A stretch of DNA of 64,000 bases from Palleronia aestuarii (GCF_003253995.1 NZ_QKZL01000004.1:62001-126000); one strand, 5' to 3'. Counted from the stretch's first letter, positions 49,303 through 61,175 are shown. Notes: generated by a model not told the origin, from the letters alone. Program-made: numbers and translations.

Positions 49303-50213
49303 AGGCCGGCGGCTCGGATCCGGGCCGTGGCATCGCGCTCATGCTGTCGGCCGTGCTCTGCTTCACGGTGCTCGACGCGACCGCCAAGTCGATCGCCGAG
49401 GATGCGGGCCTCGTCATGGCGCTCTGGTCGCGCTTCCTCGGGCAGGCGGTGGTGGTCGCGCTGATCGTGGCACCGCGCGGGACGGCGCTTCTGAAGACGC
49501 GCTATCCGAAGCTCCAGGTCCTGCGCTCCGCCTTCCTCCTGATGGCCACGACCTTCTTCTTCGCGGGTCTCGTCCGGATTGGGCTTGCGGAGGCCACGGC
49601 GATCTTCGATGTGAGCCCGGTCCTCATCACGCTCGGCGCGGCGCTCTTTCTCGGCGAGCGCTTCGGCGTGAGACGGGCGGCGGGCGTCACGGTATCGCTT
49701 GCGGGCGCGCTCGTCATCATCCGCCCGGGCACCGACGTGTTCACCGCCGGGGCGTTCCTGCCGCTCTGCGCGGCGGTCTGCTATTCGGGATACGCGCTCG
49801 CCACGCGCTTCGTCGGCCGCGACGAGAACGCATGGACCTCGCTCTTCTACACCGCACTCATCGGCGCGGCGGCCCTCTGCGTGATCGTCCCGTTCCACTG
49901 GCAGACGCCCGCCCCGCCCACGATCGTCAAGATGCTCGCCATCGGGTTCTTCGGGGCGGCGGCGCAGTTCCTCTTGATCCGCGCGCTGCAGGTGGCCGAA
50001 GCGAGCGCCATCGCGCCCTTTTCCTACACCGCCATCGCCTTCGCCTCCCTCTGGGGGTTCCTCTTCTTCGGCGAGGTGCCGGACGGGATGACGTTCCTCG
50101 GCATGGCCATCATCGCGGCAGCCGGACTTTACGTCTGGCATCGCGAGGTCCGCTCGGCTACCCCCGGGCCCGAGACGCGCCCGGAGGCCCAAGCCCGTGG
50201 AACATACCCCTAG
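49299..50213 (+). CDS. EamA/DMT family permease
   Basis: 304 aa with ten predicted membrane spans in two EamA repeats (GIALMLSAVLCFTVLDATAKS and the second at AVCYSGYALATRF). Family members export or import small metabolites. The start is a GTG overlapping the alpha-subunit stop (GTGA), so it is probably made with the hydratase-like enzyme and may move its substrate or product. This is inference; the family also includes unrelated transporters. Confidence 0.85.
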   Translation: MKAGGSDPGRGIALMLSAVLCFTVLDATAKSIAEDAGLVMALWSRFLGQAVVVALIVAPRGTALLKTRYPKLQVLRSAFLLMATTFFFAGLVRIGLAEATAIFDVSPVLITLGAALFLGERFGVRRAAGVTVSLAGALVIIRPGTDVFTAGAFLPLCAAVCYSGYALATRFVGRDENAWTSLFYTALIGAAALCVIVPFHWQTPAPPTIVKMLAIGFFGAAAQFLLIRALQVAEASAIAPFSYTAIAFASLWGFLFFGEVPDGMTFLGMAIIAAAGLYVWHREVRSATPGPETRPEAQARGTYP

Positions 50214-51105
50214 ACGCTTCGACCGTGTTCAGGACATCGCGATCCGCGCCCTGCTCGGCCTCGTCCTGGCCGTGCCCTACCGCTACCGCATCCCGCTCAT
50301 GGGGCGCCTTTGCAGCAGCGTCATCGCGCCCATCGCGGGGTGGCGGCGGCGCATCCGCTCCAACCTCGCCCATGCCTGCCCCGACCTGCCCCCTGCGGAG
50401 GTCCGCCGCCTGCAGCGCGCCGTGCCCGACAATGTCGGCCGGACGCTGATCGAGATCTATTCGGGCGCCGAATTCAAGGCGCATGTCGCGGGAACGCCGC
50501 TTTCGGGCCCGGGTCTGGAGCCCCTTCGCGACGCGCGGGAGGCGGGCCGGCCCGTCGTGCTCGTGACCGCCCATCTGGGCAATTTCGACGCGTTGCGCGC
50601 GGCGCTCTTCCATCAGGGCGTGCCGCTCGCGGCTCTCTATCGCGAGATGAACAATCCCCATTTCAACGTGCATTACGTGGCCGCCCTCTCCGCCATCGGC
50701 ACGCCGCTCTTTCCCAACAAGCGGCGCGGTGTGACGCAGTTCGTCCGCCACATCGCCGACGGCGGCGCGGTTGGGATCCTCACCGACGTCTATTCCCGCA
50801 AGGGGGCGGACGTGACGTTCTTCGGGCAATCCGCGCCCACATCCGTGGCGGCCTGCGACTGGGCGCTGAAGTACAACGCGCTGGTGATCCCCTGCTACGG
50901 CATCCGCAAGCCCGACGGGCTCAGCTTCGACATCCGGCTCGAGGCCCCGGTCGAGCACAGCGATCCGGTGACGATGACGCAGGCCATCAACGACAATCTC
51001 GAGCTGCAGGTGCGCCAGCACATGGAGCAGTGGTTCTGGGTCCATCGCCGCTGGAAACCGGAACGCCGCCGGAAGGGCGCCACGCGCGACCGCAGATCCG
51101 CCTGA
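50197..51105 (+). CDS. Lysophospholipid / lipid A acyltransferase (LpxL-HtrB type)
   Basis: 302 aa. The acyltransferase motif HLGNFD (H-x4-D) lies in VTAHLGNFDALRAAL, followed by LYREMNNPHFN and the substrate loop GILTDVYSRKGADVTFFG. A single hydrophobic segment near residues 17-27 anchors it in the inner membrane. The family adds secondary acyl chains to lipid A or ornithine/phospholipids. The start is a GTG inside the 3' end of the DMT gene (17-base overlap). Confidence 0.82.
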   Translation: MEHTPRRFDRVQDIAIRALLGLVLAVPYRYRIPLMGRLCSSVIAPIAGWRRRIRSNLAHACPDLPPAEVRRLQRAVPDNVGRTLIEIYSGAEFKAHVAGTPLSGPGLEPLRDAREAGRPVVLVTAHLGNFDALRAALFHQGVPLAALYREMNNPHFNVHYVAALSAIGTPLFPNKRRGVTQFVRHIADGGAVGILTDVYSRKGADVTFFGQSAPTSVAACDWALKYNALVIPCYGIRKPDGLSFDIRLEAPVEHSDPVTMTQAINDNLELQVRQHMEQWFWVHRRWKPERRRKGATRDRRSA

Positions 51106-51113
51106 CGCGCCGC

Positions 51114-51809
51114 CTATTCCAGCGACGCCGCCGCCACGATCTGCCCGAAGCCCTCGTATTGCACGATGACCGCGACGGGCCCCTCGGCCGCGACCTCGAG
51201 ATGAAGCGGCGCCTGACCGTCCCAGGCGCCGAGCGTCCGCCATTCCCGCACGACGTTGGCGTAGTCGATCGTCAGGCCCGCATTCTCACCGCGCGTGATC
51301 TCGACCCGCTCCGCGGGGCTGTAGCGGACGAGCTGCACGACCGTCTCCTTCTCGAGCGGATCGGTCGCGACCGCGTCGATCACGAGCGAACCGCCCTTCC
51401 GCGCGAGGTCGATCGAGACGGGATCGGGGCGTTCCGCGTGCTTCTGGATCAAATCCATCAGCTGGACCGGCTTCGCGCCGACGACGTGGTCGGTTCCCGA
51501 CACGATCATCTGGGGCGTAAAGATCGTCCGCGACCCGGCCACCCGCGCATAGGCCTTCTGCCGTTTCGTGAAGTCGGGATCGGCGAAGATGTCGACCCAG
51601 CCGATGTAGTCCCAGTAATCGATGTGGAGCGCCAGGGGCAGCACGCCCTCGTGGTCCGCGAGATCGGCGATCATCGCGTCCGCCTCCGGACAGGCGGAGC
51701 AGCCCTGCGAGGTGTAGAGTTCCACCACGACGGGCTGTTCGGTGGTTCCGGCGAACGCGCCCGCGAAGGGCACGAGGCCCAGAAAGACCGCGATCACGGC
51801 TGCGCGCAT
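51114..51809 (-). CDS. DUF1223 periplasmic thioredoxin-like protein
   Basis: 231 aa with a signal peptide (VIAVFLGLVPFAGAFA). The mature N terminus VVVELYTSQGCSACPEADAMIADLA holds a CxxC redox pair in a thioredoxin-like fold; later parts IDYWDYIGWVDIFADPDFTKRQKAYA and FTPQMIVSG are typical of DUF1223. Function unknown, probably redox related in the periplasm. A GGAG site precedes the ATG. It converges on the acyltransferase gene and is divergent from acnA. Confidence 0.85.
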   Translation of the reverse strand: MRAAVIAVFLGLVPFAGAFAGTTEQPVVVELYTSQGCSACPEADAMIADLADHEGVLPLALHIDYWDYIGWVDIFADPDFTKRQKAYARVAGSRTIFTPQMIVSGTDHVVGAKPVQLMDLIQKHAERPDPVSIDLARKGGSLVIDAVATDPLEKETVVQLVRYSPAERVEITRGENAGLTIDYANVVREWRTLGAWDGQAPLHLEVAAEGPVAVIVQYEGFGQIVAAASLE

Positions 51810-51907
51810 GTTGAACTCCGATCCGCGGCTGGTCCGGCGCAAGCTAGGAGCCGTGCCGGGTTGAAGCCAATCAAGGTTTTGCGAGAGACGCGCGACCCGT
51901 TCGTGTT

Positions 51908-51923
51908 GCATACTGTCGCATAC
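51908..51923. repeat. GCATAC direct repeats upstream of acnA
   Basis: Two copies of GCATAC separated by four bases, one helical turn apart, 84 bases before the acnA ATG. The second overlaps TACAAT, a plausible -10 box. They may form a regulator site; no family consensus recognised. Confidence 0.35.
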
Positions 51924-52006
51924 AATGCTAATTGGACCCGTGCTCGCCCCCGTGCGTTGGGGCAACGGAATGCCATTCTCTCAGCCCATTGCCAAGGAGA
52001 CCCGAA

Positions 52007-54808
<2,802 letters not shown>

Positions 54809-54835
54809 GACCGCGGCCCAGGCCTGCTCATGAAG

Positions 54836-54862
54836 GGGGATCGGCGTCTGTCGCCGGTCCCC
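54836..54862. terminator. Bidirectional terminator between acnA and the TM2 gene
   Basis: An 11-base-pair stem (GGGGATCGGCG / CGCCGGTCCCC, one G-T pair) with a five-base loop between convergent genes; 27 bases past the acnA stop and four bases past the TM2 gene's stop. No clear T-run. Confidence 0.65.
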
Positions 54863-54866
54863 TACG

Positions 54867-55214
54867 TCATTCTGCCGCTAAGGGCATGGAGCCGGTCTCC
54901 TCGGCGGTCCCATGCCCGTCGGCGCGGTTTTTTAAAACCGCCTCCTCCCGGATCATCTCGGGCAGGAGAAACAGATCGATGATCCACCACGTGAAATGCG
55001 CGCCGAGCAGGATATGGACGCCGAGAAAGAGGGCGGCGGACCAACCCACTGCTGTCAGGAGTATCATGGCGACGCCGCTCTCGATCCGCCCGAGGTAGAA
55101 GCGATGGGCGCCGAGACCTCCGGCGAGGATCAGCAGCAGGTAGCCGAGCGCCATCGATTTCCGCGCCGTCCCAACTCCGCCTGCCGCAGTATTTCCGCCC
55201 GATGTTCGTCCCAT
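54867..55214 (-). CDS. TM2 domain membrane protein
   Basis: 115 aa with two hydrophobic hairpins: ALGYLLLILAGGLGAHRFYLGR, followed by AMILLTAVGWSAALFLGVHILLGA and WWIIDLFLLPEMI. The GAHRFYLGR turn and the IDLFLLP stretch are typical of TM2 proteins. The ATG at 55214 has AGGGG eight bases upstream. Function unknown. It lies 109 bases downstream of ccmG with an AT-rich region between. Confidence 0.85.
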   Translation of the reverse strand: MGRTSGGNTAAGGVGTARKSMALGYLLLILAGGLGAHRFYLGRIESGVAMILLTAVGWSAALFLGVHILLGAHFTWWIIDLFLLPEMIREEAVLKNRADGHGTAEETGSMPLAAE

Positions 55215-55323
55215 CCACACATCCCCTTTGCAAATCGGGTAGGGTGTAGGCTCGATCGGGTTTTGATCGCATTAAGACGCACGGAGCCCGGCAGCAGTTT
55301 TCGCGTCGAGCCAGTGGCGGCTT

Positions 55324-55863
55324 CTATTCCCCGCGCGCTTCCGCGATCGCGGGACGGATCTTTCCCTCGAGCGAGCGCTCGGTGATCGGCCCCGCGAAAC
55401 GCAGAAGGACCCGTCCCTCGCCGTCGATCACGAAGGTCTCGGGCACGCCGTAGACGCCCCAGTCCCGCGCCGTGCGGCCCTCCGCGTCTTCGCCTACCGA
55501 CGTGTAGGGATCGCCGAGTTCGGAGAGGAACGCCTCCGCGTTCTCCGGTACGTCCTTGTAGTTTATCCCGTGGATCGCGATCCCCTCCGCAGCCAGCCCC
55601 TCGAGCGCCGGATGCTCCACCCGGCAGGGCGCGCACCAGCTAGCCCAGAAGTTCACCAGCTTCACCCCGTCCGCCTCGAGCGCGGCGCGATCCACCTTCG
55701 GGCGGTCGCCGAGCGAGGTCAGGCTGAAGGCCGGCGCGTCCCGCCCGACGAAGGTCGAGGGCAGCGCATCCGGATCCTCCCGCTGCATGCCGGTGTAGAA
55801 GAGCGCCGCCAGCCCCACGAAGGCCACGGGCGGGATCAGCGCGAGAATGGGGAGCCTAGGCAT
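55324..55863 (-). CDS. ccmG: Thiol:disulfide interchange protein CcmG (DsbE)
   Basis: 179 aa periplasmic thioredoxin anchored by an N-terminal span (ILALIPPVAFVGLAALFY). The redox pair is WCAPC in FWASWCAPCRVEHP; GVYGVPETFVID contains the cis-Pro loop. It keeps apocytochrome c haem-binding Cys reduced for maturation. The ATG has GGAGGG and overlaps ccmD by eight bases. Confidence 0.93.
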   Translation of the reverse strand: MPRLPILALIPPVAFVGLAALFYTGMQREDPDALPSTFVGRDAPAFSLTSLGDRPKVDRAALEADGVKLVNFWASWCAPCRVEHPALEGLAAEGIAIHGINYKDVPENAEAFLSELGDPYTSVGEDAEGRTARDWGVYGVPETFVIDGEGRVLLRFAGPITERSLEGKIRPAIAEARGE

Positions 55864-56008
55864 CGTGCCGTCCCTCCGCCCGGTCGAGCGCCCGCTTGAC
55901 CCGCGCCGCGCGCCAGAGCGTGAGCCCGACGAGACCGAGCAGCAGCACCGCGGACGCGGCATAGGCGGTCAGGACCTCGGCCGCGTATTTTCCCAGATCG
56001 GGCATCAT
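55856..56008 (-). CDS. ccmD: Haem exporter protein CcmD
   Basis: 50 aa, one membrane span (LTAYAASAVLLLGLVGLTLW) followed by a basic helix (RAARVKRALDRAEGRHDA), the typical form of CcmD. It helps release holo-CcmE from CcmABC. An ATGATG start overlaps the ccmC stop, as in other pairs here. Confidence 0.88.
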   Translation of the reverse strand: MMPDLGKYAAEVLTAYAASAVLLLGLVGLTLWRAARVKRALDRAEGRHDA

Positions 56009-56733
56009 GCCATCCTCTCGCGCAGTCGCAGCGCATGGAGCCTGCGCGCGCGTATCTCGGTCCGCGTCCGCATCAGGACGAGCGCCACGAACAGGAGCAC
56101 GAAGCCCGCCATCGAGACGAGCAGCGGAAAATAGAACACATCGGCCACGTTCTCCTCCGCGTCGAGGCTGAGCGAGGCGCCTTGGTGCAACCCCTGGTTC
56201 CAGAAATTCACCGCATAGCGCGACAGGAGCGCGAAGACCGATCCGACGAGACAGAGGACGGAGGTGAGGTCCGCGGCCGTGTCGGGATCCTCGATCGCCT
56301 CCCAAAGCGCGATGTAGCCGAGGTAGAACAGGAACAGGATGAGGAATGAGGTGAGCCGCGGGTCCCAGGCCCACCAGGTCCCCCACATCGGCTGTCCCCA
56401 GACGGCGCCCGTGACGAGCGCGATCAGCGTCATCGTGATGCCCACGGGCGCCGCGGCCCGCGCGGCGAGCGCACTCACGTGATGGCGGCGGACGAGCCAG
56501 ACGAGCGAGGCCACCAGCATCATCAGCCAGCCGTTGATCGCCATCAGCGCCGACGGGACGTGGAGATAGATGATCTTCACCGTCGCGCCCTGCCGGTAAT
56601 CGTCGGGCGTGAAGAAGAACCCCCAGACGAGCCCCACGACGAGGCAGAGCGCGGCGAGCGCGCCCAAGGCCGGGGTCAGGCGGCGCGTGGTCGCCATGAA
56701 TTTCGCGGGATTGGCGTAGGACCAGATCGACAT
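56005..56733 (-). CDS. ccmC: Haem exporter / lyase protein CcmC
   Basis: 242 aa with six membrane spans. The haem-handling Trp-rich loop GQPMWGTWWAWDPRLTS is intact, and a conserved His lies in IIYLHVPSA. It loads haem onto CcmE on the periplasmic side. The ATG (MSIWSYANPAKF) follows AGGGAT and is preferred to the longer frame. Confidence 0.94.
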   Translation of the reverse strand: MSIWSYANPAKFMATTRRLTPALGALAALCLVVGLVWGFFFTPDDYRQGATVKIIYLHVPSALMAINGWLMMLVASLVWLVRRHHVSALAARAAAPVGITMTLIALVTGAVWGQPMWGTWWAWDPRLTSFLILFLFYLGYIALWEAIEDPDTAADLTSVLCLVGSVFALLSRYAVNFWNQGLHQGASLSLDAEENVADVFYFPLLVSMAGFVLLFVALVLMRTRTEIRARRLHALRLRERMA

Positions 56734-56808
56734 GTGGAAATCCCTAACCTCGCCCCGCCGCCGCCTCAAGGCGCGAGAACGCCGCGGCCGCGTCTCGCGC
56801 GCCCCCGC

Positions 56809-57465
56809 TCACCTGAGATTGATCCGGAGCGCGCCCGCCGCGGCGAACGGCAGGAGCGCGAGACAGCCCGCACTCACCGCGGCCAGAAGAGCCAGCGGCG
56901 CACCGAGCGCCATCCCCTCCGCACCGCGCCGCGCGACGTCCGCCCCGAAGATCAGCGTCGGCACATAGAGCGGCAGGACGAGGAGCGAGAGGAGAAGCCC
57001 GCCCCGCTTCAGCCCCACGGTCAGCGCCGCGCCGAACGCCCCGATGAGGCTCAGGGCCGGCGTGCCAAGGAGCAGCGACAGCCCGAGCCAGAGATGGCCG
57101 GGCCAGGGCAGGTTCAGAAGGACGCCCAGGCCCGGCGCCGCGAGGCTGAGCGGCAGGCCCGTCGTCAGCCAGTGCGCCACCGCCTTGCCGAGCGCCACGC
57201 CCTCGAGCGGCACAGGCGCGGTGGCGAGCAGGTCGAGCGCCCCGTCCTCGCGGTCGAGCGCGAAGAGCCGGTCGAGCGACAGAAGGCAGGCGAGGAGCGC
57301 ACCCACCCAGAGGATACCCGGCGCGATCCGGGCGAGCTCCGCGCCCGCCGGCCCGACCCCGAAGGGCACCAGCACCGTGAGGATGAGGTAGAAGGCGAGG
57401 CCGAGCCCGAAGCCGCCCCCGGCGCGGAACGCGAGCCGCAGGTCGCGCGCGATCACACGTCCCAT
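56809..57465 (-). CDS. ccmB: Haem exporter protein CcmB
   Basis: 218 aa membrane permease with six spans, the usual CcmB length. Segments LDRLFALDREDGALDLLATAP and LVLPLYVPTLIFGADVA are typical. With CcmA it forms the ABC transporter that drives release of CcmE with haem. It overlaps ccmA by 13 bases; ccmC starts 75 bases downstream. Confidence 0.93.
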   Translation of the reverse strand: MGRVIARDLRLAFRAGGGFGLGLAFYLILTVLVPFGVGPAGAELARIAPGILWVGALLACLLSLDRLFALDREDGALDLLATAPVPLEGVALGKAVAHWLTTGLPLSLAAPGLGVLLNLPWPGHLWLGLSLLLGTPALSLIGAFGAALTVGLKRGGLLLSLLVLPLYVPTLIFGADVARRGAEGMALGAPLALLAAVSAGCLALLPFAAAGALRINLR

Positions 57466-58076
57466 GCGAGCGCCCCCTCCGCCGGCACGCTGCGCGCCCG
57501 GAACCCGGCGAGATCGAGCGGCACCCCCGCGATCCCGAGATCGACATGCGTGGCGATCGCCGCGATCCCGCCCCGGCCGAGATGCGCACGCACGACCTGC
57601 CCGAAGAGCCCGACCCCCTCCGCGTCGAGCGAGACGGTGGGCTCGTCGAGAAGCCAGACGGGCCGCCCGGTCAGAAGAAGCCGCGCGAGGCCCAGCCGCC
57701 GCGCCTGCCCCGCCGAGAGATGCTGCGCCGCGCGCTCCGACAGCCGTGCGAGCCCGAAGGCGTCGAGGGCCTCGCCGATCCCGCCCGTCCCGTGGATCCC
57801 GGCCCAGAAGGCGAGGTTCTCCGCGACCGTCAGCCCGCCCTTCATGCCGTCCGCATGGGCGCCGTAGGCGACCTGGTCGGGGCCCGGCGCGATCTCGCCC
57901 GCGATGGGCGCCTGCAGGCCCGCGATGGTCCTGAGGAGGGTCGTCTTGCCCGCCCCGTTCGGACCTCTCAGGATCAGCGCGGTCCCGGGGTCGGCCCGCA
58001 CGGTGACGCCTTCGAGCACCGGCACACCGCCCCGCGCCACGGCCACGCCGTCGAGCACCAGGGGCGGCGCGTTCAT
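57453..58076 (-). CDS. ccmA: Haem exporter ATP-binding protein CcmA
   Basis: 207 aa ATPase. Walker A is GPNGAGKTT, the signature is LSAGQARRLGLARLL, Walker B is WLLDEPTVSLD and the H-loop is ATHVDLG. The signature is LSAGQ rather than LSGGQ, which is common in CcmA. The ATG at 58076 overlaps the upstream gene's stop (ATGA). Confidence 0.94.
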   Translation of the reverse strand: MNAPPLVLDGVAVARGGVPVLEGVTVRADPGTALILRGPNGAGKTTLLRTIAGLQAPIAGEIAPGPDQVAYGAHADGMKGGLTVAENLAFWAGIHGTGGIGEALDAFGLARLSERAAQHLSAGQARRLGLARLLLTGRPVWLLDEPTVSLDAEGVGLFGQVVRAHLGRGGIAAIATHVDLGIAGVPLDLAGFRARSVPAEGALAWDV

Positions 58077-58429
58077 CCCGCGGGCAGCATCGCGGCCGCG
58101 ATCCGCCGCCCTTCGCCCAGGAGCACGTTGTAGGTCCGGCAGGCCGCGGCGGAGCCCATCACCTCGACCCCGAGACCGGCCTCCTCGAGCGCCTCGCGAA
58201 ACGCGCGCGGCACCTGCGCGATCTCGCGCCCGGTGCCGACGAGGACCACGTCGACATCGCCCTTCGCGCGGATGAGCGTCGCGGTATCGCCGTAGCCGCC
58301 CCATTCGCTCACGCCGCCGGGCAGGACGACCACCGCGCCTTCGTGGACGGCGCCCCCGATGCGGAAGAAGCCCGGACCGTAGCCCTCGATCGGCTTGAGC
58401 CCGTCGAAGGGCACCTCGTTCAGTTCCAT
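58073..58429 (-). CDS. Mth938-like (DUF498) protein
   Basis: 118 aa small alpha/beta protein. GYGPGFFRIGGAVHEGAVVVLP and DVVLVGTGREIAQVP then EVMGSAAACRTYNVLLGEGRR match the Mth938/NDUFAF3 family. The human relative assists complex I assembly; the bacterial role is unknown. It sits between secF and ccmA and overlaps ccmA by four bases, joining the secretion and cytochrome groups in one transcript. Confidence 0.85.
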   Translation of the reverse strand: MELNEVPFDGLKPIEGYGPGFFRIGGAVHEGAVVVLPGGVSEWGGYGDTATLIRAKGDVDVVLVGTGREIAQVPRAFREALEEAGLGVEVMGSAAACRTYNVLLGEGRRIAAAMLPAG

Positions 58430-58501
58430 GCCTCGCTCCCTTGCCCGCTGATAGGTCCGTCGCAGGGTAGGCCGTCCGCCCGTCCCGTCAAAGCCCCCGG
58501 C

Positions 58502-59470
58502 TCAGGCGTCGATCTTCGCGAACTGGTTGCCGTCGTTCTTGTCGGGCTTCGTCCAGTCGCGCTTGACGCCGAGGAAGAGGACGATGTTCTTCGCCACGAA
58601 GACCGAGGAATAGGTCCCGACGACCACGCCCCAGGTGATCGCGAAGACGAAGCCCCGGATCACGTCGCCGCCCAGGACGAGGAGCGCGATCAGCGCGATC
58701 AGCGTCGTGCCAGACGTCATCACCGTGCGGCTCAGCGTCTCGTTCACCGAGAGGTTCATCACGTCGCGGAGCGGGCGCTGCTTGTACTTGATGAGGTTCT
58801 CGCGCAGCCGGTCGAAGATCACGACCGTGTCGTTGATCGAATAGCCGATGATCGTCAGGATCGCCGCGATGGTGGCGAGATCGAACCTGATCTGCAAAAG
58901 CGAGAAGAGGCCGATCGTCAGGATCACGTCGTGGAAGAGCGCGGCCACCGCGCCCACGGAGAACTGCCACTCGAAGCGCAGCCAGATATAGACGAGAATT
59001 GCGCCGAGCGAGGCCGCCACGGCGAGGAACGCCGTCTGGATAAGCTCGCCGGAGACTTTCGGCCCGACCGATTCCACCGACGGGAAGGTGATCGAGGGAT
59101 CGACTTCCTGCAGCGCGCCCTCGACCGCCGCGATCGTCTGCTGCGTGACGCTCTCCTCGCCGTCCTGTGCCTGGATGCGGATCATCGCGACGTTCTCGTC
59201 GTTCCCGAAGGACGGATCGAAGACCTCGCTGATCGCCACGTCGCCGAGGTTCAGGGGCGCGATCGCGTCGCGGTACTCCCCGACATCGACGGCCTCGACG
59301 GATTGGGTGCGGATCGTCGTGCCGCCCTGGAAGTCGATGCCGAAATTGAGCCCCATTACCGCCCAGATGACGATCGAGGCCACCATCGCGACGCAGGACG
59401 CGCCGAACGTGACCGTCGCGGCCTTGAAGAAGTCGATGTTCGTCTCGTCGGGGACCAGCTTCAGGCGCAT
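58502..59470 (-). CDS. secF: Protein translocase subunit SecF
   Basis: 322 aa membrane protein with six spans and a periplasmic domain (residues about 45-145) beginning FGIDFQGGTTIRTQS. The C-terminal spans carry GYSINDTVVIFDRLREN. Together with SecD it uses the proton gradient to complete protein export. Its ATG lies one base after the secD stop. Confidence 0.96.
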   Translation of the reverse strand: MRLKLVPDETNIDFFKAATVTFGASCVAMVASIVIWAVMGLNFGIDFQGGTTIRTQSVEAVDVGEYRDAIAPLNLGDVAISEVFDPSFGNDENVAMIRIQAQDGEESVTQQTIAAVEGALQEVDPSITFPSVESVGPKVSGELIQTAFLAVAASLGAILVYIWLRFEWQFSVGAVAALFHDVILTIGLFSLLQIRFDLATIAAILTIIGYSINDTVVIFDRLRENLIKYKQRPLRDVMNLSVNETLSRTVMTSGTTLIALIALLVLGGDVIRGFVFAITWGVVVGTYSSVFVAKNIVLFLGVKRDWTKPDKNDGNQFAKIDA

Positions 59471-59471
59471 C

Positions 59472-61133
59472 TCAGACCTCGATCGTCTTCGGCCGGCGGC
59501 GGCCGTACCAGGTGGCGATCATCGCCCGCGTCACGAAGATGGCGGTGAAGACCGATGTGAGGATCCCGATCCCGAGCGTCACGGCGAAGCCGCGCACCGG
59601 GCCCGAGCCCAGCGTGAAGAGGATCGTGGCGATGATGAAGGTCGTGATGTTGGCGTCGATGATGGCCGACAGCGCCCGTTCGTAGCCGAGCTCGATGGCG
59701 CGCGAGGGGCCCCGCGCGGTTTTCAGCTCCTCCCGGATCCGCTCGAAGACCAGGACGTTCGCATCGACCGCCATGCCGATCGTCAGCACGATCCCCGCGA
59801 TGCCCGGCAGCGTGAGCGTGGCGCCGATGAGGCTGAGAAGCCCGAAGATCAGACCCACGTTGATGAGGAGCGCGATGTTGGCGAAGAGCCCGAAGAGACC
59901 GTAGGACGCGCCCATCAGCACCATCACCGCGACGAAGGCCACGATGCAGGCGATCCGCCCGGCCTCGATCGAATCCTGCCCGAGTTCCGGGCCGATCGTC
60001 CGCTCCTCGAGGAAGGTGAGCTCGGCCGGCAAGGCGCCCGCGCGCAGGAGCACGGCGAGCTCGGTCGATTCCTCCACCGTGAAATTGCCGGTGATGATCC
60101 CCGACCCGCCGCCGATATAGCTCTGGATCACCGGCGCGGAGATCACCTCCTCGTCGAGCACGATCGCGAAGGGCGAGCCGATGTTATCGGCCGTGTAATC
60201 GCCGAACGCCCGCGCCCCCGACGGGTTGAAGCGGAAGGTGACGGCGGGCCGCCCGTTCTGGTCGAATTCGGGCTGGGAATCGGTCAGCTCCTCGCCGGTG
60301 ACGACGGGGGTCCGCTCCAGGATCATGAACTGGTTCGGGTCGTCCATCATCGGCAGGATCATGTTGCCGGTGCCGGGATTGGCGTTGCCGTCCGTCGTGC
60401 GGCTCACCACCGCGTTGAAGGTGAGCTGCGCCGTGGTGCCGATCAGCGATTTCAGCTCCTCGGCGGAGCCGATGCCGGGCACCTGGATGAGGATCCGGTC
60501 CGCGCCCTGCCTCTGAATCGTGGGCTCGCGGGTGCCGACCTCGTCGACACGCCGGCGGATGATCTCGAGGCTCTGGCGGATCGTGCGGTCGTCGACCGCC
60601 TCGCGCTCCGCCTCGCTCAACTGTATCGTCAGCTCGGCGCCCGATCCCGCCACGTCGATGTCGTTCGACCCCGCGCTCGTCAGCGAGGAGACGGGCTCGG
60701 CGAAGCCCCGCGCGATCTCGAGCGCGCGCGCCATGCCCGAGGGATCGGAGAGGCGGATGCGCAGCACGTCGCCGCCCTCGTCCACCCGGCGGAACGTGCC
60801 CACCTCGTCGCGCGCGCCGCGCAGCGCGTCGCGCAGCTCCGGCCAGAGCGCGTCCATCCGCGAGGCATAGACGTCCGCGACCTGCACTTCGGCCAGCAGG
60901 TGCGCACCGCCCCTGAGATCGAGCCCCAGGTTGACGAGCCCGTGCGGCAGCCAGTCCGGCCAGCCTGCGGCCTCCGCCTCCCGCTCGGGCGTGGCGCCCG
61001 CCTGCACGATCGCCGCGCGCGCGTCGTTGGCCTGCTCCACCCGGCCGTAAAAGAGGTTCGGCAGGGCCAGGATAAGTCCCAGCGCCACCAGTCCCCAGAT
61101 CACGATCCGGTTCCAGAGGGGAATGTTGAGCAT
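59472..61133 (-). CDS. secD: Protein translocase subunit SecD
   Basis: 553 aa with an N-terminal span, the large P1 domain beginning LGLDLRGGAHLLAEVQ, a base region, and five further C-terminal spans with GMAVDANVLVFERIREEL. The length is typical for alphaproteobacterial SecD. It is preceded by yajC (42 bases) and followed by secF. Confidence 0.96.
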   Translation of the reverse strand: MLNIPLWNRIVIWGLVALGLILALPNLFYGRVEQANDARAAIVQAGATPEREAEAAGWPDWLPHGLVNLGLDLRGGAHLLAEVQVADVYASRMDALWPELRDALRGARDEVGTFRRVDEGGDVLRIRLSDPSGMARALEIARGFAEPVSSLTSAGSNDIDVAGSGAELTIQLSEAEREAVDDRTIRQSLEIIRRRVDEVGTREPTIQRQGADRILIQVPGIGSAEELKSLIGTTAQLTFNAVVSRTTDGNANPGTGNMILPMMDDPNQFMILERTPVVTGEELTDSQPEFDQNGRPAVTFRFNPSGARAFGDYTADNIGSPFAIVLDEEVISAPVIQSYIGGGSGIITGNFTVEESTELAVLLRAGALPAELTFLEERTIGPELGQDSIEAGRIACIVAFVAVMVLMGASYGLFGLFANIALLINVGLIFGLLSLIGATLTLPGIAGIVLTIGMAVDANVLVFERIREELKTARGPSRAIELGYERALSAIIDANITTFIIATILFTLGSGPVRGFAVTLGIGILTSVFTAIFVTRAMIATWYGRRRPKTIEV

Positions 61134-61175
61134 GTCGCGCGCCTCTCGTGCGGGCAGGTCCTAATTCGGGAGGCG

